Shown in pieces: positions 36,478 through 45,113 of a DNA stretch of 64,000 bases (position 1 is the first letter of the stretch; every line of letters starts with the position of its first letter). Location of the stretch: assembly GCF_001274725.1 (NCBI RefSeq), contig NZ_LGUF01000007.1, positions 342,957-406,956 on the forward strand, in the 5' to 3' direction. A program made the position numbers and the translations under genes. Origin of the DNA: Sporosarcina globispora. Lineage in GTDB: Bacteria > Bacillota > Bacilli > Bacillales > Cytobacillaceae. The notes beneath the pieces are model-generated. The model ran no database searches. It was not told the DNA's origin and worked only from the letters and a program-made list of their open reading frames with translations.

Positions 36478-36542
36478 AAAAAAAGCGCAGGCGCCTTGCC
36501 CACCCCCGCTCCTCAAAGGGCTGCACTTGCGCTGGACAGTTA
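36478..36542 (+). repeat. Dispersed repeat family A, short copy A3
   Basis: AAAAAGCGCAGGCGCC ... CTTGCGCTGGACAGTTATT, about 65 bp, same ends as the other copies, sitting inside the btuC-btuD gap of the cobalamin operon. Confidence 0.75.
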
Positions 36543-36549
36543 TTAAAGT

Positions 36550-37602
36550 TCAAATTTTATTCTTTCTTTTCATTAAAATAATGGCAAAAGCAGGTGCACC
36601 GATTATCGCTGTAATTACACCGATTGGAAGCTCGGTAGGTGCAATGATCGTCCGTGAAACCAGGTCGGCCATGATAAGGAATCCTGCTCCCATCAGAATG
36701 GATAGCGGCAATAAATGCCTATGATCAGGCCCCCATAACAGCCTTGTCAGGTGCGGGATAACAAGTCCGACAAATCCTATTGTTCCAGACACAGCTACAG
36801 CCGCACCAGTTAAGATGGAGCCCGCTATCAGGACCATCATCTTTCTTTTCTGAACGTCCACGCCAATATGCTGGGCCTTTTCTTCTCCGAAGCTCATGGC
36901 ATTAAGCTCTTTGCTGTTCATTAAAAGAAGGATGGTGCCTATCACAAAGAACGGGGTGATAATTTTAATATACGCCCATCCTCTCATAGATACACTTCCA
37001 AGAAGCCAGCCAATAATCTGTCTAAGCTCCTCCCCAGTCAGGGCAATCATCAGAGAGATAAGGGCGCCAAGGAAAGAACTGAAAATAATGCCTGTTAAAA
37101 TAATCGTTTCCACTTTCATGGATCTTTCAATATTTCTGGCAAATAGTAAAACGGCAAAAATGGTTAAAAAGGAAAATAAGATGCTGAATAAAGGCAGCGT
37201 AAACATCCCTGCAAACGGAATGGATAATCCTAAGAACAATGTTAAAACAGCACCGAGTGAAGCCCCGGAAGAAACTCCTATTGTATATGGATCTGCCAGC
37301 GGGTTTCTTAATAAACCTTGAAAGGCGGCTCCCGCAATTGCAAGAGACGCCCCAACTAGGCCAGCCAGCAATACACGCGGCAGCCGAATATTCATAATGA
37401 TATTTGAATGCATAGCATCTGTGTTTTCTAAAGAAATAAAAGGAAATATCTCAGCGCTTATTACTTTGATAATCGTCATGGGGTGAACAGATACTGTTCC
37501 AATTGAAATCCCCATCAGCATGGCACAAAGCAAGAATGCTGCTGCTGTTATATAGGCTAAAATTTTATTATTTAAATACGTCCGGATATACTGCTTTTGC
37601 AA
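36550..37602 (-). CDS. btuC: Cobalamin ABC transporter permease BtuC
   Basis: 350 aa FecCD-family permease with about ten helices. Family blocks: MNIRLPRVLLAGLVGASLAIAG, QGLLRNPLADPYTIGVSSGA, GTIGFVGLVIPHLTRLL and LSILMGAGFLIMADLVSR. TTG at 37602 has AAGGAG 9 nt upstream; the in-frame TTG at 37620 coincides with that SD. Start overlaps the end of btuF by about 35 bp. No terminator before btuD other than repeat A3. Confidence 0.93.
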   Translation of the reverse strand: MQKQYIRTYLNNKILAYITAAAFLLCAMLMGISIGTVSVHPMTIIKVISAEIFPFISLENTDAMHSNIIMNIRLPRVLLAGLVGASLAIAGAAFQGLLRNPLADPYTIGVSSGASLGAVLTLFLGLSIPFAGMFTLPLFSILFSFLTIFAVLLFARNIERSMKVETIILTGIIFSSFLGALISLMIALTGEELRQIIGWLLGSVSMRGWAYIKIITPFFVIGTILLLMNSKELNAMSFGEEKAQHIGVDVQKRKMMVLIAGSILTGAAVAVSGTIGFVGLVIPHLTRLLWGPDHRHLLPLSILMGAGFLIMADLVSRTIIAPTELPIGVITAIIGAPAFAIILMKRKNKI

Positions 37603-38542
37603 GTTCCTCGACTCCTTCAATAATACGAGGGCCAGAGCGGGTTACCATATCGGAATCAACATCGACAACTTGCTTATTTTTCACCGCGTTTATATCCTGC
37701 CAGCCATCCCTGCTCATTACATTGCCAACAGCATCTTCAGTGTAATAGCCATGAGTTGTGATGATTACATCCGGATTCCGTTCGATAATCGCTTCCGGAT
37801 CCATTTTTGGCCATCCTTCTTCCGTAATGATATTTTCTGCATTGATGGCACTCAACATTTCGTCCATAAATGTTTTTGTACCTGCCGTATAGATTTCAGG
37901 AGCAGGTGAAACTTCCACGAATACCGATTTGCGATCTTCTTCTTTTATGCCCTGAGCTTTTGTTTTGATTTCCTCGAGCTTATTCTTCATGTCTAAAACC
38001 AGCTGTTCTGCTTTTTCTTTCTCTCCCGCTGCGGTTCCAACCATTTCAATGGATGCAAAAACCTGGTCAAAGCTCTTCGCATCATTGACAACAAGGACGG
38101 TCACACCCGCATCCCTTAATTGCTGAAGACCTGCTTCCGAATTATGTGCGCTTGAAGCGTGGGCAAGAACAAGATCCGGATTTAAAGAGATGATTTTCTC
38201 GACATTAAATTCCATGCCGCCAATCTTTTCTTTTTCTGCAGCTTCGGGCGGATAGTTATCAAAATCGGAGACTCCGACCACTTCTTCTCCAAGCCCCAAT
38301 TCAAAAGCAATTTCAGTGTTGCTTGGAATCATGGACACGATTCTTTCAGGCTTGGATTCGATGACGATTTCATTATCAAGAGCATCCTTTATCGTTACAG
38401 GAAAAGCAGCCTCTTCTCCGCCGGCATTCTGCCCTTCCTCAACTTTTTTCTCTTCTTTAGGCTGTTCAGCACTCTCGCCGCAGCCTGCAAGCACTCCTGC
38501 AGCAAGAAGCATCGTTAATAAAAATGCATAAACCTTTTTCAT
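37568..38542 (-). CDS. btuF: Cobalamin-binding lipoprotein BtuF
   Basis: 324 aa. Lipoprotein signal peptide with lipobox LAGC, an acidic linker, then a class III substrate-binding domain (PERIVSMIPSNTEIAFELGLGEEVVGVSDF). It should deliver cobalamin and cobinamide to BtuC/BtuD. ATG at 38542 with TAGGAGGA 9 nt upstream; the ORF further upstream overlaps the riboswitch terminator and is not coding. First gene behind the riboswitch. Confidence 0.94.
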   Translation of the reverse strand: MKKVYAFLLTMLLAAGVLAGCGESAEQPKEEKKVEEGQNAGGEEAAFPVTIKDALDNEIVIESKPERIVSMIPSNTEIAFELGLGEEVVGVSDFDNYPPEAAEKEKIGGMEFNVEKIISLNPDLVLAHASSAHNSEAGLQQLRDAGVTVLVVNDAKSFDQVFASIEMVGTAAGEKEKAEQLVLDMKNKLEEIKTKAQGIKEEDRKSVFVEVSPAPEIYTAGTKTFMDEMLSAINAENIITEEGWPKMDPEAIIERNPDVIITTHGYYTEDAVGNVMSRDGWQDINAVKNKQVVDVDSDMVTRSGPRIIEGVEELAKAVYPDVFK

Positions 38543-38602
38543 ACTCAGCAATCCTCCTAGAACTTTCGACAAAATCAGTTTCGTGTTAGCACCACGTATA
38601 AA

Positions 38603-38636
38603 TAAAAAACATCTCCTCGAATGGCAAGGAGATGTT
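38603..38636 (-). terminator. Riboswitch-controlled terminator before btuF
   Basis: Nine-bp arms (38609-38617 and 38627-38635, ACATCTCCT/AGGAGATGT) followed on the minus strand by six Ts, between the riboswitch aptamer and the btuF SD. This fits transcription attenuation: B12 bound, terminator formed. Confidence 0.88.
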
Positions 38637-38699
38637 GGTAGGGTCATTTATCAATAAGTTCAAAAAAGATGGCCGGACCAAACACCTCCCTATCCTCGT

Positions 38700-38890
38700 A
38701 GGTTTATGGGTGCTTAAGAATCAGGCAGGTCTCCTGGCTCATGGTCAATGCGTTCTGCTCCTTCCCATACATTCATGTACAGTGGATTTGCAGACAGCTT
38801 CCATTTACAGTGGCGGGACCGCGCTGGAATTTCACCAGCTTCCCTATTAAGTCTTCAAAAGAGCCTGCGTTTATTACCCTTTTGAGAAAA
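38700..38890 (-). promoter_or_regulatory. Cobalamin riboswitch
   Basis: On the minus strand the B12-box GCCAGGAGACCTGCCTG (about 38722-38740) and the core GCCACTGT (38807-38814) with GGGAAGCTGGTGAAATTCCAGC and CGGTCCC upstream are the conserved parts of the cobalamin aptamer. It is expected to repress the btuF-btuC-btuD/cbiZ-cob operon when adenosylcobalamin is plentiful. Confidence 0.96.
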
Positions 38891-38927
38891 CACCTGTTCT
38901 ATGCGGATATAAAATTTTCTATCTCCG

Positions 38928-38955
38928 ATTATACACCATCCCGCGGAAAAAGTAA
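38928..38955 (-). promoter_or_regulatory. Sigma-A promoter of the cobalamin operon
   Basis: TTACTT (38950-38955), 16-bp spacer, TATAAT (38928-38933) on the minus strand, just upstream of the riboswitch. Confidence 0.7.
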
Positions 38956-38992
38956 GACAAATTTGCTGAATGTTGTAAAAAAGTTCAGAATT

Positions 38993-39769
38993 CTAACGCG
39001 AGTATATTTTCCATTCCCTTGTTTTCTTATCGAACACAATCTTCGCCTCACATGGCTCTTTCACAATGGCTTCATATTCATCATACATATCATCCATATT
39101 GGCTAAATCACCAATAATCCAAATAGGAATTTCTATCCGCACCCGATTCTGCTCGATATCCTTAATGGAAAGGACCGCCCCTTCTTTCATAAGAGGCTTT
39201 AATGAGAGCAGGACATCCCTGGTGATGGGAGGATATGTCTTTTTCTTTTTAATGCCCAGGAGCGTTTTTTCTACTTTCATCTGTCCCATTTTCCCGGGGA
39301 TTACTTCCCCCAGCATGCGGTAAAAATCATTCAGATCACGATAATATGTGCGATTAAACCAGCCATCATCGTGGGCAAGGTACACATAACGATTGCTCAG
39401 ATAATTGTAAAAAGGCGGCTTAAGATGTTCTTTCACATGGCCGAGATAAAGAAGCTCAGCAATCGTTTGGCCGGGAAGCTCATTCACCGCTTCCTCTTCC
39501 TCAAAGTCAATCCAGCAAAAATCGCCATAACCGTATACATCATCCTCAACCAGCCTGCCCAGCTTGTCCCTTGACACGTAATCGAACATTGTATGGCTAT
39601 TAAAATCCCCATGTTCATAACGGTGCTTTAACAATAGCAAATTATTAATAGAATCTGAAAGAGTTTGGGCAAACTCTGCAAACTCAATTCCATAAGTCAT
39701 CACATACTGATCCTGTTCATTAAGATGGATGTAGATGAGATCACGAATAGCATGATTTCTTCTTTTCAA
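38993..39769 (-). CDS. Conserved protein of unknown function
   Basis: About 258 aa, basic N-terminus MKRRNHAIRDLIYIHLNEQ, then a soluble mixed fold rich in Tyr, Asp and Glu (DDVYGYGDFCWIDFEEEE). No membrane segment, signal or motif that I recognise. TTG at 39769 has CGGAGG 8 nt upstream, better than the upstream GTG near 39796. It is upstream of the cobalamin promoter and separate from that operon. A gene of this type is seen in Bacillus genomes, but I cannot name it. Confidence 0.7.
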   Translation of the reverse strand: MKRRNHAIRDLIYIHLNEQDQYVMTYGIEFAEFAQTLSDSINNLLLLKHRYEHGDFNSHTMFDYVSRDKLGRLVEDDVYGYGDFCWIDFEEEEAVNELPGQTIAELLYLGHVKEHLKPPFYNYLSNRYVYLAHDDGWFNRTYYRDLNDFYRMLGEVIPGKMGQMKVEKTLLGIKKKKTYPPITRDVLLSLKPLMKEGAVLSIKDIEQNRVRIEIPIWIIGDLANMDDMYDEYEAIVKEPCEAKIVFDKKTREWKIYSR

Positions 39770-40035
39770 TGACGATACCTCCGAACCGTTACCCAAAGTG
39801 GTGTGTAATCATAAGAAAAGCGCATAATTGATAAAAAGACAGCTTCTTTTTTGGAAACTGCCTGGCAAACATCCAGTATTTTATTCTCTTATTGTAGCAA
39901 AAATATCTGAAAATATCTTTGCCGATAAGAAAAAATTTAAAATCGCACCTTCCCCAGTATTTTTGAAAAAACAGGAAACCATCATGGTGATTCATTCGTC
40001 TAAGTACATGCAGAGAAAAAAGAAATCTCTTTCCA
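39770..40035. other. Divergent intergenic region
   Basis: Holds no gene I can support. Promoters for both flanking genes must lie here; only the right-hand one is clear. Confidence 0.4.
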
Positions 40036-40064
40036 TTGTAAGGGCTGTTTTTCTTTGTTAGGAT
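40036..40064 (+). promoter_or_regulatory. Possible sigma-A promoter of the FtsW/RodA-like gene
   Basis: TTGTAA (40036-40041), 17-bp spacer, TAGGAT (40059-40064), 38 nt before the start codon. Confidence 0.5.
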
Positions 40065-40101
40065 AAAAATGTAAAAAGGTAAAGAAACCAGGTGTATGTA
40101 T

Positions 40102-41286
40102 ATGAACCAGAATAATAGATTCTCAGACCGATTCGATTGGACGTTATGCTTTCTTTTGCTGCTATTTTTCCTCATCAGCTGCATCGCTATTTACAGCGGA
40201 CAATCGTCCAATCAATATGAAGGGAATTTTGTCGTCTCACAAATTAAAAACTATATTGTCGGAGCTGTCATTGTGGCGATTGTCATGTATTTTGACAGCG
40301 AGCAAATCCGGAGGCTTGCTTGGCTGCTGTACGGTTTAGGCATCGTATTGCTTATGGGGTTATTCATAGCACCAGAAAGCATTGCACCAGAACGAAAAGG
40401 TGCTACATTATGGTATATCATTCCCGGACTTGGATCCGTACAGCCTTCAGAGTTTGTTAAGGTGTTTCTCATCATTGCCCTCAGCAAAATCATCGCTGAC
40501 CATCATCAGAAATATGTGGTCAAGACCGCCGGCACGGATTTTTTCCTCCTAATTAAATTAGGGGCAGCCACATTGCCTCCATTAGGATTGATTATTATTG
40601 AAGACCTGGGCACCGCCCTTGTAATCATTGCCATATTAACAGGAATCATCCTGGTTTCCGGAATCACCTGGAAAATCCTTGTTCCGATTTATGGAATCCT
40701 TGGCGCCTTCGCCGGAACGGTTCTCTACCTGGTAATCATAGCACCGGAGATTTTAGAGAAGTACCTTGGGATAGACCCTTATCAGTTCAGCAGAATTTAT
40801 TCCTGGCTTGATCCGGTTAATCACAAGCAGGGAGCCGGAATGCAGCTGTATAACTCCATGCTCGCAATCGGCTCAGGATTAATTTCCGGAAAAGGCTTTA
40901 CTGACAGACAGGTGTATGTGCCTGATGCCCATACTGATTTTATTTTTAGCGTCATTGGCGAGGAGTACGGCTTCTTCGGCGCCAGTGTAGTGATCAGCCT
41001 TTTCTTTTTGCTCATCTATCACTTAACTAAAACTGGCTTAGAAACTACTGACCCTTTTAATACTTATATTTGCGTCGGGGTCATCAGTATGATCACCTTC
41101 CATGTATTTCAAAATATTGGAATGACCATTCAGGTCCTGCCGATTACCGGCATTCCCCTGCCATTTATCAGCTACGGCGGAAGTTCACTTATGGGAAACA
41201 TGATGGCGATGGGACTGATTTTCAGCATTCGATACCATCACAGAAACTATATGTTTTCAACCGATTCAAATTATGTTGCAAAATAA
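40102..41286 (+). CDS. FtsW/RodA/SpoVE family (SEDS) protein
   Basis: 394 aa with about ten helices. SEDS motifs: WYIIPGLGSVQPSEFVKV, EDLGTALVI, SVIGEEYGFFGA and GIPLPFISYGGSSL. SEDS proteins are peptidoglycan glycosyltransferases that work with a class B PBP. RodA-like by overall look, but no PBP or shape gene is adjacent, so its division, elongation or sporulation role is open. AGGTG is 7 nt before the ATG at 40102; the ATG at 40096 is too close. Confidence 0.9.
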   Translation: MNQNNRFSDRFDWTLCFLLLLFFLISCIAIYSGQSSNQYEGNFVVSQIKNYIVGAVIVAIVMYFDSEQIRRLAWLLYGLGIVLLMGLFIAPESIAPERKGATLWYIIPGLGSVQPSEFVKVFLIIALSKIIADHHQKYVVKTAGTDFFLLIKLGAATLPPLGLIIIEDLGTALVIIAILTGIILVSGITWKILVPIYGILGAFAGTVLYLVIIAPEILEKYLGIDPYQFSRIYSWLDPVNHKQGAGMQLYNSMLAIGSGLISGKGFTDRQVYVPDAHTDFIFSVIGEEYGFFGASVVISLFFLLIYHLTKTGLETTDPFNTYICVGVISMITFHVFQNIGMTIQVLPITGIPLPFISYGGSSLMGNMMAMGLIFSIRYHHRNYMFSTDSNYVAK

Positions 41287-41309
41287 TTCCAACAGCTTAT
41301 AATAACATT

Positions 41310-41600
41310 AATATATTTAGTGTCTATGATGAAGAGAGTAGCAAAGGGCTCTTTCCTAAAAGCGAGACAGGGAGGGTGCAAGCCTGTCGGAGAACCTTTT
41401 TGTGAAGCGCACTTCGGAGATGCATAGCTGAAACACAGTAGGCTATGCCGGGTAAGGAGTCCCGTTGCCAAACCCCTTAAGGAATATGATTCAGCATATT
41501 TTGAAACGTCCTTTCAGAAGAGGTCCTTTGGACAATCAGAGTGGTACCGCGGGCAGATTTCAGCTCGTCTCTATTTTATATAGAGGCGGGCTTTTTTATC
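41310..41600 (+). promoter_or_regulatory. T-box leader of argS
   Basis: Stem I base (CTATG near 41325 with CATAG near 41425), AGAGAGTAG 5' side of the specifier loop, distal GGTGCAAGCC loop, then the T-box AGAGTGGTACCGCGG (about 41536-41551) and a terminator (12-bp arms 41563-41574/41580-41591, six Ts). Candidate specifier is CGC at 41408-41410 (Arg), just before CTTC. It should allow argS expression when tRNA-Arg is uncharged. Confidence 0.9.
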
Positions 41601-41604
41601 GCCG

Positions 41605-41738
41605 TCTAACGGGCAGTAAGACCCCACTTCAAGACTCTGAGGAGTCAATGGAGGATAATTGGGGGTCAAACTGCCCGTAAAGGCCCGATTGGTTCAACTA
41701 ACAATCAGCTGGGGATAAAGAAAACCCCAACTGATTGA
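41605..41738 (+). repeat. Structured dispersed repeat family B, copy B1
   Basis: About 135 bp between the T-box terminator and argS. ACGGGCAGT (41609-41617) pairs with ACTGCCCGT (41670-41678); inside, CCCCA/TGGGG and GACTC/GAGTC pairs; the end hairpin is CAATCAG..TGGGG / CCCCA..CTGATTG (41702-41737). A 210-bp relative with the same ends lies inverted at 48068-48278. No coding capacity. Confidence 0.8.
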
Positions 41739-41769
41739 AGTTTCACTTTATTTTTCAGGAGGTGTTAAC

Positions 41770-43458
41770 ATGATCAATTTCAAAGCTATTTTCACAGCTC
41801 AGCTGGCTTCTGTGCTGAATGGGCAGCTTTCTGAGGAAGCCATTACAGACTTAATCGAAACGCCAAAAAAACCAGCACATGGCGATCTTGCTTTTCCTTG
41901 CTTTACACTTGCGAAAGCATTCAGGAAATCACCTGCATCCATTGCCGAAGAGACAGCGTGCCAGATTCAGGGGCCATATATTGAAAAAGCGGAAGCTGCT
42001 GGTCCTTACATTAATATCTTCTATTCCAAAGAGGCTGCCAGTGCAGTCATAATGGAAAAAATCTTAATAGAAGAAAAAGAATACGGGCAGCTGAATGATG
42101 GCGCAGATAAAACAGCCGTGCTTGATTTCTCTTCACCAAATATCGCAAAACCCTTCTCCATGGGTCATTTGCGGTCTACCGTCATTGGAAATGCCCTCGG
42201 GAATCTTGCTGAAAAATGCGGTTATAAAGCGGTCAGAATCAACCACTTAGGCGACTGGGGAACACAATTCGGCAAGCTGATTACCGCTTATAAAAAGTGG
42301 GGCAGCCCGGATAAAGTGAAGGAAAATCCGATAAAGGAACTGCTCAGCCTTTATATACGCTTCCATGAAGAAGCAGAAGCAAATCCAGCCCTTGAAGATG
42401 AAGCGCGTTCCTGGTTCAAAGAGCTTGAAAACGGAAATAAGGAAGCTGGGATACTGTGGAACTGGTTTAGAGAAGAATCATTGAAAGAATTCCAGCGCGT
42501 ATATGACATGCTGGGCATTCATTTTGATTCATACAATGGCGAAGCTTTTTATAATGACAAAATGGAGTCCGTCATAGAGGAGCTGATTGCGAAGGAACTG
42601 CTGACTGAGTCTGATGGGGCAGATGTCGTCCAGCTGCCTGATGAAGATCTTCCTCCATGCCTGATAAAAAAATCCGATGGAGCGACCCTGTATGCAACAC
42701 GGGACCTGGCTGCAGCTTTTTACAGAAAAGCAGCCTATCAGTTTGATCACTCTCTATACATTGTCGGCCAGGAACAAAGCATCCATTTCAGGCAGGTTAA
42801 AAGTGTTATCAAAAAGATGGGCTATGAGTGGGCGGACAATATGACACATGTCCCGTTCGGCCTGTATTTAAAAGATGGAAAAAAGATGTCTACCCGAAAA
42901 GGCAGAGTAATCCTTCTTGAGGAGGTCCTGGATGAAGCAGTACTTCTCGCAAAGAACAATATCGAGGCTAAAAGTCCCGGTTTGGAAAATAAAAATGAAG
43001 TCGCTGAAGCTGTCGGCATTGGCGCCATTCTGTTCCATGATCTGAAAAATGACCGCATGAATAACATTGAATTTTCACTTGAAGATATGCTGACATTTGA
43101 AGGAGAAACAGGACCCTATCTTCAATATACGAATGCCCGGGCCTATTCCCTGCTCCGCAAGGCAGACGATCTTCCATCTGCCAAAAATGGGCTTTCCGAT
43201 TCTTACAGCTGGGAAATTACCAAGCTGCTCTATCAGTATCCAGAAAAAATCAGACAATCTTATATGCAGTTTTCCCCTTCTGTCCTCGCTAAATATTTGA
43301 TTGATGTGGCTCAAGCCTTCAATAAATATTACGGACAAGTAAGAATACTGGAGAATGATGCCGGCATCAAAGCAAGACTTGCCCTTGTCAAAGCAGTCAC
43401 AATTATTCTTTCAGATGGCATGCAAACACTCGGCATGAAGGTGCCCCAGAAAATGTAA
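41770..43458 (+). CDS. argS: Arginyl-tRNA synthetase
   Basis: 562 aa class I enzyme charging tRNA-Arg. FSSPNIAKPFSMGHLRST is the HIGH region and KKMSTRKG the KMSKS loop; the C-terminal helical anticodon-binding domain ends LGMKVPQKM. SD AGGAGGTG is 7 nt before the ATG. Regulated by the T-box upstream, through repeat B1. A second argS may exist elsewhere, because many Bacilli have a non-T-box argS; I cannot tell. Confidence 0.96.
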   Translation: MINFKAIFTAQLASVLNGQLSEEAITDLIETPKKPAHGDLAFPCFTLAKAFRKSPASIAEETACQIQGPYIEKAEAAGPYINIFYSKEAASAVIMEKILIEEKEYGQLNDGADKTAVLDFSSPNIAKPFSMGHLRSTVIGNALGNLAEKCGYKAVRINHLGDWGTQFGKLITAYKKWGSPDKVKENPIKELLSLYIRFHEEAEANPALEDEARSWFKELENGNKEAGILWNWFREESLKEFQRVYDMLGIHFDSYNGEAFYNDKMESVIEELIAKELLTESDGADVVQLPDEDLPPCLIKKSDGATLYATRDLAAAFYRKAAYQFDHSLYIVGQEQSIHFRQVKSVIKKMGYEWADNMTHVPFGLYLKDGKKMSTRKGRVILLEEVLDEAVLLAKNNIEAKSPGLENKNEVAEAVGIGAILFHDLKNDRMNNIEFSLEDMLTFEGETGPYLQYTNARAYSLLRKADDLPSAKNGLSDSYSWEITKLLYQYPEKIRQSYMQFSPSVLAKYLIDVAQAFNKYYGQVRILENDAGIKARLALVKAVTIILSDGMQTLGMKVPQKM

Positions 43459-43488
43459 AAGGAGATGCCATCACGGTCTCTCCTTTTT
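43457..43488. terminator. Terminator argS / tauE
   Basis: AAAGGAGA/TCTCCTTT arms with six Ts on the plus side, between convergent genes and overlapping the exporter's stop codon. Confidence 0.8.
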
Positions 43489-44355
43489 TGCCTTTGTGCG
43501 GGCATTTGCCTTCTGCATTTTCACAAGGCTTCTTACTAAAAATCCGCCGACAAAAATGGCCATCAGCACTAAGCCGGTATAATTCAAATTAATTAAATTC
43601 AGAATCACACTTGCTACTGTAGCCATATATAAAGCTCCTAGCATATAGGTGATCTCTTCGTTTTCAAAATAGGAGGTAAGCTTCGCTCCAAATTGTGACC
43701 CTATCAGGCCTCCTGCTACGAGCGAAATGCCCATCCAATAATCAATGGATACAGTGGAAGCATAGGTTAGGAAACCTGCAGAAACGATTAACATGATAGC
43801 AAACAAGCTGGTCCCTACTGCTTTTTTCGGCATCATCCCTAAATAGGCAACTGACATTGGCACCATAATAAAGCCGCCGCCCACACCTAAAGTCGTAGAA
43901 ACAAATCCTGCAAAAAATCCAATCAGCACCATCTTCACAATGGAACGAGAATGTTCGGAATGCTGGCCGGCACCTGATGCCGACTTTTTCCCCTTTTTTA
44001 ACATGCTCAAAGCAAAATAAGACAGCAGAATGATATAAAACAAAGGAACTGCCCATGTATCCCAGCCTTTTTCCGCAAGAAACAGCACAAAGGGATGGGC
44101 TGCCTGAGTAGCTGCCATGCCGCTCATTCCAAGTATCAGCCCTTGCCTAAGCCCTATATTCTTCATCCTGATATGAGCGAAGATGCCTGAAAGGGAGGTT
44201 CCAATCGAAAAAAGCAAACTCGTGGTGATTGCTTCTACCGGAGAAAAACCAAATAGCATGAGCGTCGGAGTTAGAATGAATCCCCCGCCTACTCCAAAAA
44301 AACCAGAGAGTACACTAATAAGCGCTCCCAGTGTGATAAATAAAAGATATTCCAT
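43471..44355 (-). CDS. Sulfite exporter TauE/SafE family protein
   Basis: 294 aa with seven to eight helices and the internal repeat GFFGVGGGFILTPTLMLFG and STTLGVGGGFIMVPMSVAYLG that marks TauE/SafE permeases. The transported anion (sulfite, sulfonate or another) is unknown. SD GTGAGGA precedes the ATG. Monocistronic. Confidence 0.9.
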   Translation of the reverse strand: MEYLLFITLGALISVLSGFFGVGGGFILTPTLMLFGFSPVEAITTSLLFSIGTSLSGIFAHIRMKNIGLRQGLILGMSGMAATQAAHPFVLFLAEKGWDTWAVPLFYIILLSYFALSMLKKGKKSASGAGQHSEHSRSIVKMVLIGFFAGFVSTTLGVGGGFIMVPMSVAYLGMMPKKAVGTSLFAIMLIVSAGFLTYASTVSIDYWMGISLVAGGLIGSQFGAKLTSYFENEEITYMLGALYMATVASVILNLINLNYTGLVLMAIFVGGFLVRSLVKMQKANARTKAKKERP

Positions 44356-44458
44356 TTAAAAATCCTCACTAACCTTAATGTCTTTCCAATTAAGTGGTAC
44401 TATATCACTTTACCATAATCGGCCAAGGTTATTTCTGCGGATTTCTTTTTTTATTTAT

Positions 44459-44473
44459 TTATAATTATTATAA
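44459..44473. promoter_or_regulatory. PerR box upstream of dps
   Basis: TTATAATTATTATAA is an exact match to the PerR consensus TTATAATnATTATAA. It lies 8 bp upstream of the dps -35, consistent with peroxide control as for mrgA. Confidence 0.85.
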
Positions 44474-44480
44474 ATAAGTA

Positions 44481-44508
44481 TTGATTTTAATTTAATATTT
44501 GTTATAAT
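44481..44508 (+). promoter_or_regulatory. Sigma-A promoter of dps
   Basis: TTGATT (44481-44486), 16-bp spacer, TATAAT (44503-44508), 31 nt before the ATG. Confidence 0.75.
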
Positions 44509-44538
44509 AAATATATAAATTATTTAGGGGGAATCAGA

Positions 44539-44976
44539 ATGGAAAAATTACATGCAGCATTAAACGTACAAATCGCTAACTGGAGTGTTCTTTATACTAA
44601 ATTGCATCGCTATCACTGGTTTGTAAAAGGCCCGCTTTTCTTCACTCTTCATGAAAAGTTCGAAGAGCTATATAATGAAGCTGCGGAAGTTGTAGATGAG
44701 GCAGCGGAACGACTGCTTGCAATCGGCGGCTCACCGGCAGCAAGCTTTAAGGAATTCCTAAGCATCACTACTCTTGAAGAGTCTAATGGGGAAAAGAAAG
44801 CAGAAGACATGGTTGCCGCTCTTGCTTCTGATTATAGACATATTAAAGAACAATTAACTTCTTTAGCCCAGCTTGCTGAGGAACAGGAAGATCAAGTGAC
44901 AGGCGACTTTGCCATCGGGCTTATGGAAAAATTAGATAAACATGTTTGGATGCTAAACGCCTACTTAGGAGACTAA
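44539..44976 (+). CDS. dps: Dps/MrgA ferritin-like DNA-protection protein
   Basis: 145 aa four-helix bundle. The inter-subunit ferroxidase ligands keep Dps spacing: His26 (HRYHWFVKG), His38, Glu42, Asp53 and Glu57 (VVDEAAERL). It stores iron and limits peroxide damage as a dodecamer. SD GGGGG before the ATG. The exact PerR box points to the MrgA-like, peroxide-induced branch; a sigma-B promoter was not found. Confidence 0.94.
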   Translation: MEKLHAALNVQIANWSVLYTKLHRYHWFVKGPLFFTLHEKFEELYNEAAEVVDEAAERLLAIGGSPAASFKEFLSITTLEESNGEKKAEDMVAALASDYRHIKEQLTSLAQLAEEQEDQVTGDFAIGLMEKLDKHVWMLNAYLGD

Positions 44977-44989
44977 TTTATAATAAAGA

Positions 44990-45024
44990 AAGAGTCAGTG
45001 AGAAAAATCACTGACTCTTATTTT
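44990..45024 (+). terminator. Terminator of dps
   Basis: Perfect 11-bp arms AGAGTCAGTGA/TCACTGACTCT (44991-45001, 45008-45018) with a T-rich tail. Confidence 0.88.
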
Positions 45025-45113
45025 TGTGCAAAAAAATCTTTCCCCTTTATGCTCACTGAAATGTTATGATTGACCTGATTGTTTATTCTCACCTTCAGAA
45101 AGGAGCATCCATA

